Origin: Caenispirillum salinarum AK4
GTDB lineage: Bacteria > Pseudomonadota > Alphaproteobacteria > Rhodospirillales > Rhodospirillaceae
Length of the DNA: 64,000 nt
Reading direction: 5' to 3'
Assembly (NCBI RefSeq): GCF_000315795.1
Contig: NZ_ANHY01000007.1
Location: 62,001-126,000, forward strand
The notes beneath the pieces are model-generated. The model saw only the letters and a list, made by a program, of their open reading frames with translations, ran no database searches and had not been told where the DNA came from. The position numbers and the translations under genes are program-made. Below, piece after piece: positions 9,198 to 18,432 of this stretch (the first letter of the stretch is position 1; the number at the start of each line of letters is the position of its first letter).

Positions 9198-9619
9198 GTT
9201 TCCCCCTCCAACCTTGAATGATAAGCCGCATTGCGTTTTGTCAATTCCGGAACGGCTTTAGGGGTTCTTAGCATTTTCCCTGGTTGTACGCAAAAATTTT
9301 GTGGATTTCGCAGCGGCCAACTCGGGCTTTTACCCGTTGAGCCAAGGTGGTAGCTACCCGGACGGGTTGGCCGGAAAACCTGCTTTGAAGTTCTGGGAAA
9401 TTCAGAGGCTTGTCGTTTCGCAGCGCAAAAACAGGGCGCTTCAGACGTGATTTTTTGGCTGAACCCCTTGAATTTTCCTGGCACGGCTGCGGCTTGATCA
9501 GTATCTTGCGCCGCAACAAAAACCTGTGGGCCATGACGCTTAGGCATGGGGAGGATGCTCCGTCATGCGCGCGGCGCATGGGAACCGCGTTGTCTTCACC
9601 AAGACAAGGGGGCCTCCAT
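9198..9619. promoter_or_regulatory. Divergent intergenic region between hupS and the DUF485-actP operon
   Basis: This 422-base spacer is clearly less GC-rich than its flanks and must hold both divergent promoters. It contains a perfect 10-base palindrome GGTAGCTACC at 9349-9358 and an odd palindrome CAAAA-A-TTTTG near 9292. A TTGAT-N4-ATCTT sequence at 9494-9507 matches an FNR/FixK box with two mismatches. On the plus strand, TGGCACG at 9479-9485 fits a sigma-54 -24 element. No convincing sigma-54 -24/-12 pair was found reading toward hupS. No conserved small gene was recognised; open frames here have no start or motif support. Confidence 0.5.
9479..9495 (+). promoter_or_regulatory. Possible sigma-54-type promoter upstream of DUF485-actP
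   Basis: TGGCACG is a full match to the -24 element. The invariant GG and GC dinucleotides have the required 10-base separation. The rest of the -12 element (CGGCT against TTGCW) is poor. It lies about 125 bases before the ATG at 9620. I regard it as a candidate only. Confidence 0.25.
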
Positions 9620-9928
9620 ATGAGCGCTAGCATCCATGAAAAGGTAAGGCGGAACCCGAAGTTCCAGGAACTGTGCCGCAAGCGCAGCACGTTTGCCTGG
9701 ACTCTCGCGGCCGTCATGCTTGCCATCTATTACGGTTTCATCCTCGTGATCGCGTTCGCGCCGGCCTCTCTGGGCGCGCCGCTGTGGGAGGGGGCCAAGA
9801 CCACCGTCGGCTTTCCCATCGGGATCGCCATCATCGTCTCCGCCTTCCTGCTGACCGGCATCTACGTCAAGCGCGCCAATGGCGAGTTTGACGAGTTGAC
9901 CCGCCAGATCATCGAGGAGTCGAAGTAA
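9620..9928 (+). CDS. DUF485 membrane protein (YjcH-like), partner of ActP
   Basis: This 102-residue protein has two hydrophobic segments (about residues 24-46 and 60-82) and belongs to the DUF485 family, which is nearly always encoded just before the acetate symporter ActP. The ATG at 9620 follows an AAGGGGG ribosome site. The longer open frame upstream starts inside the promoter region and lacks family similarity. The stop codon directly abuts the actP start, so the two are co-translated. Its biochemical role is not established; an accessory role in acetate uptake is inferred from the constant gene pairing. Confidence 0.92.
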   Translation: MSASIHEKVRRNPKFQELCRKRSTFAWTLAAVMLAIYYGFILVIAFAPASLGAPLWEGAKTTVGFPIGIAIIVSAFLLTGIYVKRANGEFDELTRQIIEESK

Positions 9929-11605
9929 ATGAAGCCGATCACCACCCGCGTTCTCGCGGCGGCGGCCGGCGCGTCGTCCCTCTGCCTGCCCGCGCTCGCC
10001 CATGCCGCCGGCGCGCTGGAAGGCGAGGTCGTCCAGCGCGACACCAACGTCACCGCCATCATCATGTTCTTTATCTTCGTCGTGGCGACCATGGGCATCA
10101 CCTACTGGGCGGCCCGCCAGACGAAGAGCGCCAAGGACTTCTACGCCGCCGGCGGCGGCATCACCGGCTTCCAGAACGGCATGGCGATCGCCGGCGACTA
10201 CATGTCCGCCGCCTCGTTCCTGGGCATTTCGGCGCTGGTCTTCGCGTCGGGCTTCGACGGCCTGATCTACTCCATCGGCTTCCTGGTCGGCTGGCCGGTC
10301 ATCCTGTTCCTGGTCGCCGAGCGGCTGCGCAACCTGGGCAAGTTCACCTTCGCCGACGTCGCCAGTTTCCGCCTGGAGCAGAAGCCGATCCGCATCCTGG
10401 CCGCCTGCGGCACACTGACCGTCGTCGCGCTGTACCTGATCGCGCAGATGGTTGGCGCCGGCAAGCTGATCCAGATCCTGTTCGGCCTGGACTACATCAT
10501 CGCCGTGTTCATCGTCGGCGCGCTGATGATCACCTACGTCATGTTCGGCGGGATGCTGGCCACCACCTGGGTGCAGATCATCAAGGCCATCCTGCTGCTG
10601 TCGGGCGCGACCTTCATGGCCGTCATGGTCATGTGGAACTACGGCTTCAGCTTCGAGAACCTGTTCACCGCCGCCACCGAGGTCCATGACAAGGGCATGG
10701 CCATCATGGCGCCGGGCGGGCTGGTCTCCAACCCCGTCGACGCCATCTCGCTGGGCCTGGCGCTCATGTTCGGCACCGCCGGCCTGCCGCACATCCTGAT
10801 GCGCTTCTTCACGGTCGGCGATGCCAAGGAAGCCCGCAAGTCTGTCTTCTACGCCACAGGCTTCATCGGCTACTTCTACATCCTGACCTTCGTCATCGGT
10901 TTCGGCGCCATCGTCCTGGTGCTGGGCAAGCCCGAGTTCATGACCGGTGAAGGCGGCCTGATCGGCGGCGACAACATGGCGGCCATCCACCTGGCCGAAG
11001 CTGTCGGCGGCGACTTCTTCCTGGGCTTCATCTCGGCCGTGGCCTTCGCCACCATCCTGGCCGTGGTCGCGGGCCTGACGCTGGCCGGTGCCTCGGCGGT
11101 GTCGCACGACCTGTACGCCAGCGTGTTCCGCAAGGGCCGCTGCACCGAGCAGCAGGAAATCCGCGTCTCCAAGATCACCACCGTGTGCCTTGGCGTCGTC
11201 GCGATCATCCTGGGCATCGCGTTCGAGAAGCAGAACATCGCCTTCATGGTCGGCCTCGCCTTCGCCATCGCGGCGTCGGTGAACTTCCCGATCCTGTTCC
11301 TGTCCATGTTCTGGAAGGGCCTGACCACCAAGGGCGCCCTGTACGGCGGCTTCATCGGCCTGATCGTGGCCGTGACGCTGGTGGTGCTGGGCCCGACGGT
11401 GTGGGTCGCCATCTTCGGGTTCGAAGAGGCCATCTATCCCTCCAAGTACCCCGCTTTGTGGTCGATCTCGGCCGCCTTCCTCGCGACATTCCTCATCTCC
11501 AAGATGGACCAGTCCGAGGGCGGCAAGAACGAGGCGATCCTGTTCGAGGACCAGTACGTCCGGTCGCAGACGGGCATCGGTGCCGAGGGCGCGTCGTCCC
11601 ACTGA
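9929..11605 (+). CDS. actP: Cation/acetate symporter ActP
   Basis: This 558-residue sodium:solute symporter takes up acetate and similar short monocarboxylates. An N-terminal signal-like segment ends near ALAHAA (about residue 26), as in E. coli ActP. Family motifs include [29 protein letters not shown] (given here in short form: [23 protein letters not shown]), [10 protein letters not shown] and [12 protein letters not shown]. About 13 membrane segments are visible. It starts immediately after the DUF485 stop and is followed by a strong terminator at 11676-11710. The downstream DUF294 and exonuclease genes form a neighbourhood often found with ActP in proteobacteria. Confidence 0.96.
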   Translation: MKPITTRVLAAAAGASSLCLPALAHAAGALEGEVVQRDTNVTAIIMFFIFVVATMGITYWAARQTKSAKDFYAAGGGITGFQNGMAIAGDYMSAASFLGISALVFASGFDGLIYSIGFLVGWPVILFLVAERLRNLGKFTFADVASFRLEQKPIRILAACGTLTVVALYLIAQMVGAGKLIQILFGLDYIIAVFIVGALMITYVMFGGMLATTWVQIIKAILLLSGATFMAVMVMWNYGFSFENLFTAATEVHDKGMAIMAPGGLVSNPVDAISLGLALMFGTAGLPHILMRFFTVGDAKEARKSVFYATGFIGYFYILTFVIGFGAIVLVLGKPEFMTGEGGLIGGDNMAAIHLAEAVGGDFFLGFISAVAFATILAVVAGLTLAGASAVSHDLYASVFRKGRCTEQQEIRVSKITTVCLGVVAIILGIAFEKQNIAFMVGLAFAIAASVNFPILFLSMFWKGLTTKGALYGGFIGLIVAVTLVVLGPTVWVAIFGFEEAIYPSKYPALWSISAAFLATFLISKMDQSEGGKNEAILFEDQYVRSQTGIGAEGASSH

Positions 11606-11675
11606 CGGGACGATCCGGCCGGGGAGCGGCGAGTCACCCTCCCTCCCCGGCGTGGACGATGCGCTTGCCCTCTCC

Positions 11676-11710
11676 GCCCCGGACGGCCCTATGCCATCCG
11701 GGGCATTTTT
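11676..11710 (+). terminator. Intrinsic terminator after actP
   Basis: An 11-base stem (11676-11686 with 11694-11704, one mismatch) and a 7-base loop are followed by ATTTTT. It lies 70 bases after the actP stop and before the DUF294 gene, so the latter probably has its own promoter or depends on readthrough. Confidence 0.8.
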
Positions 11711-11794
11711 CTGCCGCGGGTTTCATGGTGCAATCTCAGCGGCACGCCCACAGACGCGACGCCGCCGGCCAGTGACAAGGGACACGCTCCGCCC

Positions 11795-13627
11795 ATGCCC
11801 AAGATGTTCGACTCCTCCGTGCCGCCCTTCGACCGCCTGCGCCCGCGCGAGCGCGAGGCGGTGGTCGACGCCCTGGATATCGCCTACTTCCGCAGCGGCG
11901 ACGTCATTATTGCCGCCGACCAGAAGCCGGACCACCTTTACGTCATCATCAAGGGCCACGCGGTCGAGCGCGACCCCGACGAGGAGATCGTCAACACCTT
12001 TTCGGCCAAGGACGCCTTCGACACCATGGCGCTCATCAAGGACGAGGCGCCCGCCAACAGGTTCGAGGCGGCCGAGGAAGTCATCGCCTACATGCTGCCG
12101 CGCAAGGTCTTCCTGACGCTGGTGGCCGACAACGCGGACTTCGAGCGCTTCTATTTCCAGTCGCTGACCGAGCGGCTGGAGGCCCAGGCGCAACTGGCCT
12201 CGAACCGCGGCATGGCGTCGTTCATGATCGCGCGGGTCGACGAGGCGTACCTGCATCCGCCCATCACCGCGCCGGCCGAACTGACCCTGCGCGAGGCCGC
12301 CCGCCTGATGAAGCAGAAGCGCGCCACCAGCCTGCTGGTCACCGGCTTCGACGGGCGGCTCGGCGTGCTGTCGGGCACCGACATCCGCGAGGCGGTGCTT
12401 ATCGACGAGCAGCCGCTGGACATGCGTATCGGCGACGCGGCCACCTTCGACATCCACACGATCGATGCCGAGGATTTTCTGTTCAACGCCCAGATCCTCA
12501 TGACCAGGCACGGCGTCAAGCGCCTGCCGGTGATGAAGGACGGCCGCGTTCACGGCGTGCTTGAACTGATCGATCTGTTGTCGTTCATGTCCAGCCACAG
12601 CCATCTGGTGACCACCCAGGTCGACCGCGCCCAGACGATCGAGGACCTGCGCCGCGCCGCCGACGGCATGGTGCCGCTGGTCACCGCCCTGCATGGGTCG
12701 GGCGTGAAGATCCGCCACGTCACCGAACTGGTAACGGCGCTCAACCGGAAGATTTTCGCCAAGCTGTTCGAGTTCCTGGCCCCGCCGGAGATCCGCGACC
12801 ACGCCTGCCTGATCGTCATGGGGTCGGAGGGGCGCGGCGAGCAGATCCTGCGCACCGACCAGGACAACGCCCTGATCCTGCGCGACGGCCACGGCATCCG
12901 CCCGGAACTGATCGCCGGTTTCTGCGGCAACTTCAACCGCGCACTGCTGGCCTTCGACTACCCGCCGTGCAAGGGCAACATGATGGTGACCAACCCCGAG
13001 TGGGTGCGCACCGTCAGCGAATACGGGGACGCCCTGCACCGCTGGATCAATGTGCCGAGCGAATTCGGCCACCTGAACCTGGCCGCCTTCACCGACAGCG
13101 CCTACGTGGCGGGCGACCCGGCCCTGCTGGCACAAATCCGCGACAGCCTGTTCCGACGGCTGACGGACAACCAGGCGTTCTTCAGCTTTTTCGCACGGCC
13201 GGTGACCATGTTCGACACGCCCATCGGCCTGTTCCACCAGTTGCGAACCGACCGCCATGCCCAGGCCGGCGAGTTGGACATCAAGAAGGGCGGCATCTTC
13301 CCCATTGTCCACGGCATCCGCGCCATGGCGCTGGAAAAGCACGTGCAGGACACCAACACCTTCCAGCGGATCGAGGAACTGGCGCGGATCGGCGAGCTTG
13401 AGCGCGAATTCGCGCAGAACCTCTCGGACGCCTTCGCCTTCCTGCTGGACCTGCGCCTGAAGGGCCGGCTGGAGCGTCAGGCCACGGGGTCGGAGGACGG
13501 CGACAACTTCATCCAGACCCGCACCCTGCATAAACTCCAGCGCGACGTGTTGAAGGACAGCCTGCTGATCGTCAAGGAGTTCAAGGCAAAGGTCTCTCAC
13601 CGCTACAAGCTGGCGGCCTTCTCATGA
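11795..13627 (+). CDS. cNMP-binding / CBS-pair / DUF294 nucleotidyltransferase-like protein
   Basis: This 610-residue cytosolic protein has three parts: a cyclic-nucleotide-binding-like domain (about residues 1-135), two CBS motifs (about 150-270) and a DUF294 nucleotidyltransferase-like domain with its C-terminal partner (about 290-610). The catalytic-type motif GSEGRGEQ and the following RTDQDNALI (about residues 342-364) match the GlnE/GlnD-like nucleotidyltransferase superfamily, so the active site seems intact. The family is widely linked to acetate permease genes and may sense adenylate state, but its substrate is unknown. The stop overlaps the next ATG (ATGA), so it is coupled to the exonuclease gene. 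Confidence 0.9.
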   Translation: MPKMFDSSVPPFDRLRPREREAVVDALDIAYFRSGDVIIAADQKPDHLYVIIKGHAVERDPDEEIVNTFSAKDAFDTMALIKDEAPANRFEAAEEVIAYMLPRKVFLTLVADNADFERFYFQSLTERLEAQAQLASNRGMASFMIARVDEAYLHPPITAPAELTLREAARLMKQKRATSLLVTGFDGRLGVLSGTDIREAVLIDEQPLDMRIGDAATFDIHTIDAEDFLFNAQILMTRHGVKRLPVMKDGRVHGVLELIDLLSFMSSHSHLVTTQVDRAQTIEDLRRAADGMVPLVTALHGSGVKIRHVTELVTALNRKIFAKLFEFLAPPEIRDHACLIVMGSEGRGEQILRTDQDNALILRDGHGIRPELIAGFCGNFNRALLAFDYPPCKGNMMVTNPEWVRTVSEYGDALHRWINVPSEFGHLNLAAFTDSAYVAGDPALLAQIRDSLFRRLTDNQAFFSFFARPVTMFDTPIGLFHQLRTDRHAQAGELDIKKGGIFPIVHGIRAMALEKHVQDTNTFQRIEELARIGELEREFAQNLSDAFAFLLDLRLKGRLERQATGSEDGDNFIQTRTLHKLQRDVLKDSLLIVKEFKAKVSHRYKLAAFS

Positions 13628-14265
13628 ACGTCATCCTGCACGGCATGAAGCGCGCTCTCGGCCGCCGGCGGCTGAAGGACCCGGAGTACACCTTCCTGTT
13701 CGAGCCCGACGGCAGCGACGAGGCGGTGTGCTTCGACTGCGAGACCTCGGGCCTGGAGCCGGCGACGGCGGAACTGCTGTCCATCGGCGCGGTGAAGATC
13801 AAGGGCAACCGCATCCTCACCAGCGAACGGCTGGAGCTGACCATCAGGCCCGAGCGCGCGGTGCCCGCCGACGCCATCAAGGTCAATCACCTGCGCGAGA
13901 TGGACGTCGCCGGCGGCCTGCCGGTGCACGAGGCGCTGGATACCTTCCTGCGCTTCGTCGGCGGTCGCCCGCTGGTCGGCTACTACCTGGAATTCGACGT
14001 CGCCATGGTCAACAAATACCTCCGGCCGTGGCTGGGCGTCGGCCTGCCCAACCGGCAGACGGACGTTTCGGCCATGTACTACGACCGCACGATCAAACGG
14101 GCGGGCGCGCACGATTACACCGGCACCGTGGACCTGCGCTTCGCCAGCATCATGGAGGACCTGGGCCTGCCCGAGCGCGGGGCGCACGACGCCTTCAACG
14201 ACGCCCTCATGACCGCCCTGATCTATGTGAAGCTGATGGAGGATGCGCGCCCGCGCGTGGACTGA
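13624..14265 (+). CDS. DnaQ-like 3'-5' exonuclease
   Basis: This 213-residue protein has the DEDDh exonuclease signature. ExoI is FDCETSGLEP (about residues 37-46, Asp and Glu ligands). ExoII is GYYLEFDVAMVNKYL (about 119-133). ExoIII is HDAFNDALMTALIY (about 189-202), with the catalytic His and Asp. It resembles epsilon-subunit-like exonucleases that sit next to DUF294 proteins. The start overlaps the DUF294 stop by four bases. A role in trimming nucleic acid or nucleotide signals with its partner is possible but not shown. Confidence 0.9.
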   Translation: MNVILHGMKRALGRRRLKDPEYTFLFEPDGSDEAVCFDCETSGLEPATAELLSIGAVKIKGNRILTSERLELTIRPERAVPADAIKVNHLREMDVAGGLPVHEALDTFLRFVGGRPLVGYYLEFDVAMVNKYLRPWLGVGLPNRQTDVSAMYYDRTIKRAGAHDYTGTVDLRFASIMEDLGLPERGAHDAFNDALMTALIYVKLMEDARPRVD

Positions 14266-14286
14266 CCGGCACGCGCCCTGCGCGCT

Positions 14287-14829
14287 TCAACGCTCCGCCA
14301 GGGCCGCGCGCACCAGGGCCTCCAGGGCTTCTTCCTCGCCGGCCATGGGCGTGCCCGGCAGCGTCGACAGATAGGCCCGCAGCGCCGTCTCGGCGGCCAG
14401 GCGTCGGGTTTCCACCGGTGCGGCGGCTTCGGACGCGGTGTCATCCACCAGCCCGGCCAGGGCCATCTGCTCGGCCTGCTCGCACGCCAGTTCCGTCTCC
14501 TTCAGGCGCGAATAGAGGCCGCCCATCCCCTTCACCGCCTTGCGCGCCCGCCTTACGGGGCCGACGACGGCCGCCTGCCAGTCGCGCGACACGGCCGCCG
14601 CCCGGGACAACAGCGCGTCCGACACGTCGTGCCCCGATGCCGTCCGCCACAGCAGGAACAGCAGCAGGTTGACGTCGGCGCCTCGGCGGTTCTGCAGGGC
14701 CAGCGCCGCCTCGGCCACGCCCGCCCGGCCATAGACCGACAGCGAGAAGCGCCAGAACGGATGGGCCGCCGCCTCCTCGGGCGCGAGGACCGGCGGGGCG
14801 GGCGGCTGGGGCGAGACGTCGTCGGTCAT
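14287..14829 (-). CDS. TIGR02444 family protein (unknown function)
   Basis: This 180-residue soluble protein matches the TIGR02444/DUF2390 family: FWRFSLSVYGR followed by an all-helical region with NLLLFLLW (about residues 51-58). The ATG at 14829 has a good GGAGG ribosome site, whereas the longer frame upstream runs through the regulatory region. The family is uncharacterised. It is convergent with the exonuclease gene and divergent from fadL. One MerR-type palindrome (14984-15003) lies 155 bases upstream of its start, so it could belong to the same regulon. Confidence 0.82.
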   Translation of the reverse strand: MTDDVSPQPPAPPVLAPEEAAAHPFWRFSLSVYGRAGVAEAALALQNRRGADVNLLLFLLWRTASGHDVSDALLSRAAAVSRDWQAAVVGPVRRARKAVKGMGGLYSRLKETELACEQAEQMALAGLVDDTASEAAAPVETRRLAAETALRAYLSTLPGTPMAGEEEALEALVRAALAER

Positions 14830-14983
14830 GGGTCCTCCGTGTGGTGGCGCGCCTGATGCAAACGCGCCGCGCGCCGATTCGCAACCCCTCAACACGCCTG
14901 CCGCCGCACCGCCCACCGCGCTCTGTCGACCGTCGGCGAGAACGGGGGCCGTCGCGCACCTCCTGATTTCCCTTGCGTCTTTT

Positions 14984-15003
14984 ACATGACGCAAACGTCA
15001 TGT
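14984..15003. promoter_or_regulatory. Palindromic operator 1 (ACATGACG-N4-CGTCATGT)
   Basis: Two perfect 8-base arms flank a 4-base centre. It shares the TGACG/CGTCA core with the two 14-base palindromes at 15082 and 18537. It is probably bound by the MerR regulator encoded at 18605. It lies between the TIGR02444 gene and fadL and may act on either. Confidence 0.65.
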
Positions 15004-15081
15004 CGCACCGCAGCTTAATGTTCTGTTGGTAGCCCTTTCGAGATGCATCATTATCAACGGTGAAAAGGCCTCACTGGCGGG

Positions 15082-15095
15082 TGACGTATACGTCA
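15082..15095. promoter_or_regulatory. Palindromic operator 2 (TGACGTATACGTCA) upstream of fadL
   Basis: This is a perfect 14-base palindrome, identical base for base to the one before the MerR gene at 18537-18550. It lies 12 bases before the TTGACG hexamer of the presumed fadL promoter. MerR-type regulators of acyl-CoA degradation in proteobacteria (LiuR-like) use sites with similar ACGT-containing arms. Confidence 0.75.
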
Positions 15096-15202
15096 TGCAA
15101 AATCCCTTGACGTAACTCACGTCCCGTATACTGTAGAGGTCAATGAAGACGCCGCACCCGAAGGCGGCGCGCAGAGACAACGATCGCAGGGAGGATCACG
15201 GA

Positions 15203-16558
15203 ATGCGTAAGTTCGTGGGAGGCGCGCGTCTCGCCCCCGTCGTCGGCCTGGCCGCCGTCACGGCCGTCGGCCTGGCCGCCGAGGCCCAGGCCTCGGGCTT
15301 CCAGCTCAAGGAGCAGAGCGCCGAGGGACTGGGCAACGCCTTTGCTGGCTCCACCGCCAAGGCGCAGGACCTGTCGACCATCTTCTTCAATCCCGCCGGC
15401 ATGACGGCGCTGTCCGGCCACCAGGGCCAGGCGGTGATGAGCTACATCATCCCCCGCGCGGAGTTCCAGGCCGACAGCGCCACCTTCGCCGGCACTGGCA
15501 CCGGACTGGACGGCACCGCCCTGCCCGGGGCGCGGTCGCAGGATGACGCCATCGACGATGCGATGATCCCGGCCGCCTACGCCATGTACGACGTCAGCGA
15601 CGACTGGAAGATCGGTCTGGCCGTCAACGTGCCCTTCGGCCTCGTCACCGACTACTCGGACAACTGGGTCGGACGGTACCACGCGCTGAAGTCCGACCTG
15701 CGGACCATCGCGATCCAGCCCACCGTGGCCTACAAGGTCAACGACTGGCTGTCGGTCGGCGGCGGACCCGTGGTCCAGCACGCCGAGGCGGAACTGACCA
15801 AGGCCGTCGACTTCGGAACGATCGGCGCCGGTCTCGGCATCCCCGGCCTGACGCCGGGCCTCAACGACGGCAAGACCAAGGTCACCGGTGAGGACTTCGC
15901 CGTCGGCTACACCCTGGGCATCATGCTCCAGCCGCTGGAAACCACCCGCGTCGGCCTCAGCTACCGCTCGGGCATTACGCACGAGCTGGACGGCGACGTG
16001 GAGTTCACCAACGTGCCCGGCGCCCTGGCGGGGGCCTTCCCCAACAGCGGCGGGCGGGCCGAACTGAACCTGCCGGCCACGGCCTCGCTGGGCCTCTACC
16101 ACGAGGTCAACGACCAGCTTGCGCTGATGGGCGAGGTCGCCTGGACCGAGTGGTCGGTGTTCGAGGAACTCAGCGTGTTCCGCCAGGGTGCGACGACGCC
16201 GCTCAGCCGCACGGTGGAGAACTGGGACGACACCTGGTTCTTCTCGGCCGGTGCCACCTACGAGCCGACCGACAAGCTGAAGCTGCAGCTGGGTGTCGCC
16301 TATGACCAGAGCCCGGTGCCGGACGCGACCCGCACCCCGCGCGTGCCCGATGCCGACCGCACGTGGGTTGCCCTGGGCGCCGGCTACGAGTTCATGCCGG
16401 GATGGGAAGCGAACCTGGCCTACACCCACATCTGGGTGGACGAGGCGCGCATCGACCTCGACAACGAGGGCACGAACCCGCCCTACGAGCACAACGTGTC
16501 GGGCAAGTATGAAAGCGCCATCGACATCATCAGCGCTCAGGTGAGGGTGAAGTTCTAG
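15203..16558 (+). CDS. fadL: FadL-type outer-membrane fatty acid transporter
   Basis: This 451-residue protein has a signal peptide (MRKFVGGARL through AEAQA) and starts the mature part with SGFQLKEQSAEGLGNAFAG, the FadL/TodX N-terminal hatch signature. The motif FFNPAGM (about residues 66-72) is also typical. The rest is rich in alternating beta-strand patterns and ends in a C-terminal phenylalanine (VRVKF), as expected for a beta-barrel. The ATG at 15203 has a GGGAGG ribosome site 9 bases away, whereas the earlier ATG at 15143 has none. It probably imports long-chain fatty acids for the ligase and beta-oxidation enzymes that follow. Confidence 0.93.
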   Translation: MRKFVGGARLAPVVGLAAVTAVGLAAEAQASGFQLKEQSAEGLGNAFAGSTAKAQDLSTIFFNPAGMTALSGHQGQAVMSYIIPRAEFQADSATFAGTGTGLDGTALPGARSQDDAIDDAMIPAAYAMYDVSDDWKIGLAVNVPFGLVTDYSDNWVGRYHALKSDLRTIAIQPTVAYKVNDWLSVGGGPVVQHAEAELTKAVDFGTIGAGLGIPGLTPGLNDGKTKVTGEDFAVGYTLGIMLQPLETTRVGLSYRSGITHELDGDVEFTNVPGALAGAFPNSGGRAELNLPATASLGLYHEVNDQLALMGEVAWTEWSVFEELSVFRQGATTPLSRTVENWDDTWFFSAGATYEPTDKLKLQLGVAYDQSPVPDATRTPRVPDADRTWVALGAGYEFMPGWEANLAYTHIWVDEARIDLDNEGTNPPYEHNVSGKYESAIDIISAQVRVKF

Positions 16559-16598
16559 GGCGCACGCCCCACTTCAGTCTGACCACCGTGTTTCCAGG

Positions 16599-16658
16599 CC
16601 TCCGGGCGTCAACCGCCCGGCCTCCCCTCCCCCCAGGCTCGGGTGGAGCGCCCGGAGG
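16599..16658 (+). other. Mutually exclusive hairpins in the fadL-fadD spacer
   Basis: The segment 16599-16608 (CCTCCGGGCG) can pair perfectly with 16649-16658. Its 3' part (16602-16608) can instead pair with 16614-16620 in a tight 5-base-loop hairpin. The two structures exclude each other. No T-run follows either stem, so any effect would be on RNA stability or attenuation, not simple intrinsic termination. Confidence 0.45.
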
Positions 16659-16694
16659 TCCTGGGATGCCAACCGGTAGCCCACAGGTGACCCG

Positions 16695-18431
16695 ATGAGC
16701 GACACCATCACCCGCGACAACCAGGCCACGCCGCAGCCCTCCGGCGGCGGCGCCGACATCGCCCCCGGACGCGAGCACGAGCGCGGCGCCCCCATCGTTC
16801 CCAAGCCGGTGCACGCCCTTCTGGAAGAAACGGCCGCCCGCGTGCCGGATGCGCCGTACCTGGATTTTCTGGGCAAGAAGTACACCTACGGCGAGACCTG
16901 GGCGCTGGTGGAGCGCGCCGCCAAGGGCTTCCAGCAGCTGGGCGTCGGTCCCGGCGTGCGCGTCGGCCTGTGCCTGCCCAATACGCCGTACTACACCATC
17001 TGCTATTTCGCCATCCTGCGGGCCGGCGGGACGGTGGTGAACTACAACCCGCTCTATGTGGAACGGGAACTGGCCTACCAGATCAATGACAGCGGCACCA
17101 AGCTGATGGTGACGCTGGACCTCAAGCAGATCTACCCGAAGGTCGCGGCGTGCCTGGAGCACACCTGCCTCGAGCGCATCGTCACCTGCTCCATGACCGG
17201 CGCCCTGCCGGGCGTGAAGAGCATCCTGTTCGCCGTGCTCAAGCGCAGCGAATGCGCGGAAATCCCCGACGACCTGCGGCACGTGCCCTTCGAGAAGGTG
17301 ATCGCCGCCACGGGCGCCCCGAAGAAGCCCTCCATCTCGCCCAAGACCGACATCGCCGTGCTGCAGTACACCGGCGGCACGACGGGCGTGCCCAAGGGCG
17401 CCATGCTCACGCACGCCAACATCACGGCCAACTGCGAGCAGCTGCGCCGGGTCATCCCCGACGTGCGCGACGGCGAGGAGAGGATGCTGGCGGTGCTTCC
17501 CTTCTTCCACGTCTTCGCCATGACGGTGGCCCAGAACCTGGCCACCCAGATCGGTGCCGAGATCATCATGCTGCCGCGCTTCGACCTGGCGCAGGTGATG
17601 AAGTGCATCGACAAGAAGCGCCCGACCATGTTCCCCGGCGTGCCGACCATCTACACCGCCATCAACAACAGCGGCGACATCAGGAAGCACGACCTGTCTT
17701 CCTTGAAAATCTGCATCAGCGGTGGTGCGCCGCTGCCGGTGGAGGTCAAGAACCGCTTCGAGGACCTGACCGGCTGCGCGCTGGTGGAAGGCTACGGCCT
17801 GTCCGAGGCCTCTCCGGTGGTCACCTGCAATCCCATCGGCGGGCTGGTCAAGGCGGGCTCCATCGGCGTTCCGCTGGACGGCACCGAGGTTCAGATCCGC
17901 GACCTGGACGGCCGCCGCGAGGAGGTCGCCCAGGGCAAGAAGGGCGAGTTGTGCGTGCGCGGCCCGCAGGTCATGAAGGGCTACTACAACCGCCCCGAGG
18001 ACACGGAAAAGACCATCATCGACGGCCTGCTGCACACCGGTGACGTGGGCTACGTGGACAGCGACGGCTACATCTTCCTGGTGGATCGCATCAAGGACGT
18101 GATCCTTGCCGGCGGCTACAACGTCTACCCGCGCGCCATCGAGGAGGCCCTGTACCTGCATCCCGCCATCGCGGAATGCATCTGCATCGGCATCCCCGAC
18201 GACTACCGCGGCCAGGCGCCCAAGTGCTTCGTGACCCTGCGGGACGATGCCGGCGACGACGTTTCGCCCGAAGGCCTGCGCGACTTCCTGACCGACAAGG
18301 TCAGCCGCATCGAAATGCCCAAGGAAATCGAGATCCGCGACGAGCTTCCCAAGACCATGGTCGGCAAGCTCTCGCGCAAGGAACTGGTGGCCGAGGAAGA
18401 AGCCAAGCGCGGCGACACCTCCGGCACCTGA
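16695..18431 (+). CDS. fadD: Long-chain fatty acid-CoA ligase (FadD-type)
   Basis: This 578-residue AMP-forming ligase activates fatty acids to acyl-CoA. The P-loop-like motif YTGGTTGVPKGAML lies near residue 222, the GYGLSEASPVV motif near residue 365, and LHTGDVGYVDSDGY near 447. The C-terminal catalytic lysine motif PKTMVGKLSRKEL is near residue 553. The ATG at 16695 follows AGGTGA. It is 136 bases downstream of fadL and ends at a strong terminator, so fadL and fadD probably form one unit while the MerR gene starts a second one. Confidence 0.94.
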   Translation: MSDTITRDNQATPQPSGGGADIAPGREHERGAPIVPKPVHALLEETAARVPDAPYLDFLGKKYTYGETWALVERAAKGFQQLGVGPGVRVGLCLPNTPYYTICYFAILRAGGTVVNYNPLYVERELAYQINDSGTKLMVTLDLKQIYPKVAACLEHTCLERIVTCSMTGALPGVKSILFAVLKRSECAEIPDDLRHVPFEKVIAATGAPKKPSISPKTDIAVLQYTGGTTGVPKGAMLTHANITANCEQLRRVIPDVRDGEERMLAVLPFFHVFAMTVAQNLATQIGAEIIMLPRFDLAQVMKCIDKKRPTMFPGVPTIYTAINNSGDIRKHDLSSLKICISGGAPLPVEVKNRFEDLTGCALVEGYGLSEASPVVTCNPIGGLVKAGSIGVPLDGTEVQIRDLDGRREEVAQGKKGELCVRGPQVMKGYYNRPEDTEKTIIDGLLHTGDVGYVDSDGYIFLVDRIKDVILAGGYNVYPRAIEEALYLHPAIAECICIGIPDDYRGQAPKCFVTLRDDAGDDVSPEGLRDFLTDKVSRIEMPKEIEIRDELPKTMVGKLSRKELVAEEEAKRGDTSGT

Positions 18432-18432
18432 C

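Larger units (their letters stand above)
14830..15202. promoter_or_regulatory. Divergent regulatory region before fadL
   Basis: This 373-base spacer has no convincing gene. It holds two clear dyads (14984-15003 and 15082-15095) and a third GACGT-N5-ACGTC dyad (15109-15123) overlapping a TTGACG -35-like hexamer at 15107. Possible -10 hexamers are TATACT at 15127 (14-base spacer) or TGTAGA at 15132 (19-base spacer, the MerR-type geometry). The fadL ribosome site GGGAGG lies at 15189. Confidence 0.7.

Noticed and set aside
6642-9221. An 859-codon open frame on the plus strand across hupL and hupS
   Set aside because: It is antisense to two genes with intact active-site motifs and has a low-complexity His/Val/Arg composition typical of GC-rich shadow frames.
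9198-9619. Sigma-54 promoter reading toward hupS
   Set aside because: No GG-N10-GC pair with a reasonable TGGCAC context was found on the minus strand in the spacer.
12151-13359. Minus-strand open frames within the DUF294 gene
   Set aside because: They have no ribosome sites or domain motifs and lie wholly opposite a gene with clear cNMP, CBS and nucleotidyltransferase motifs.
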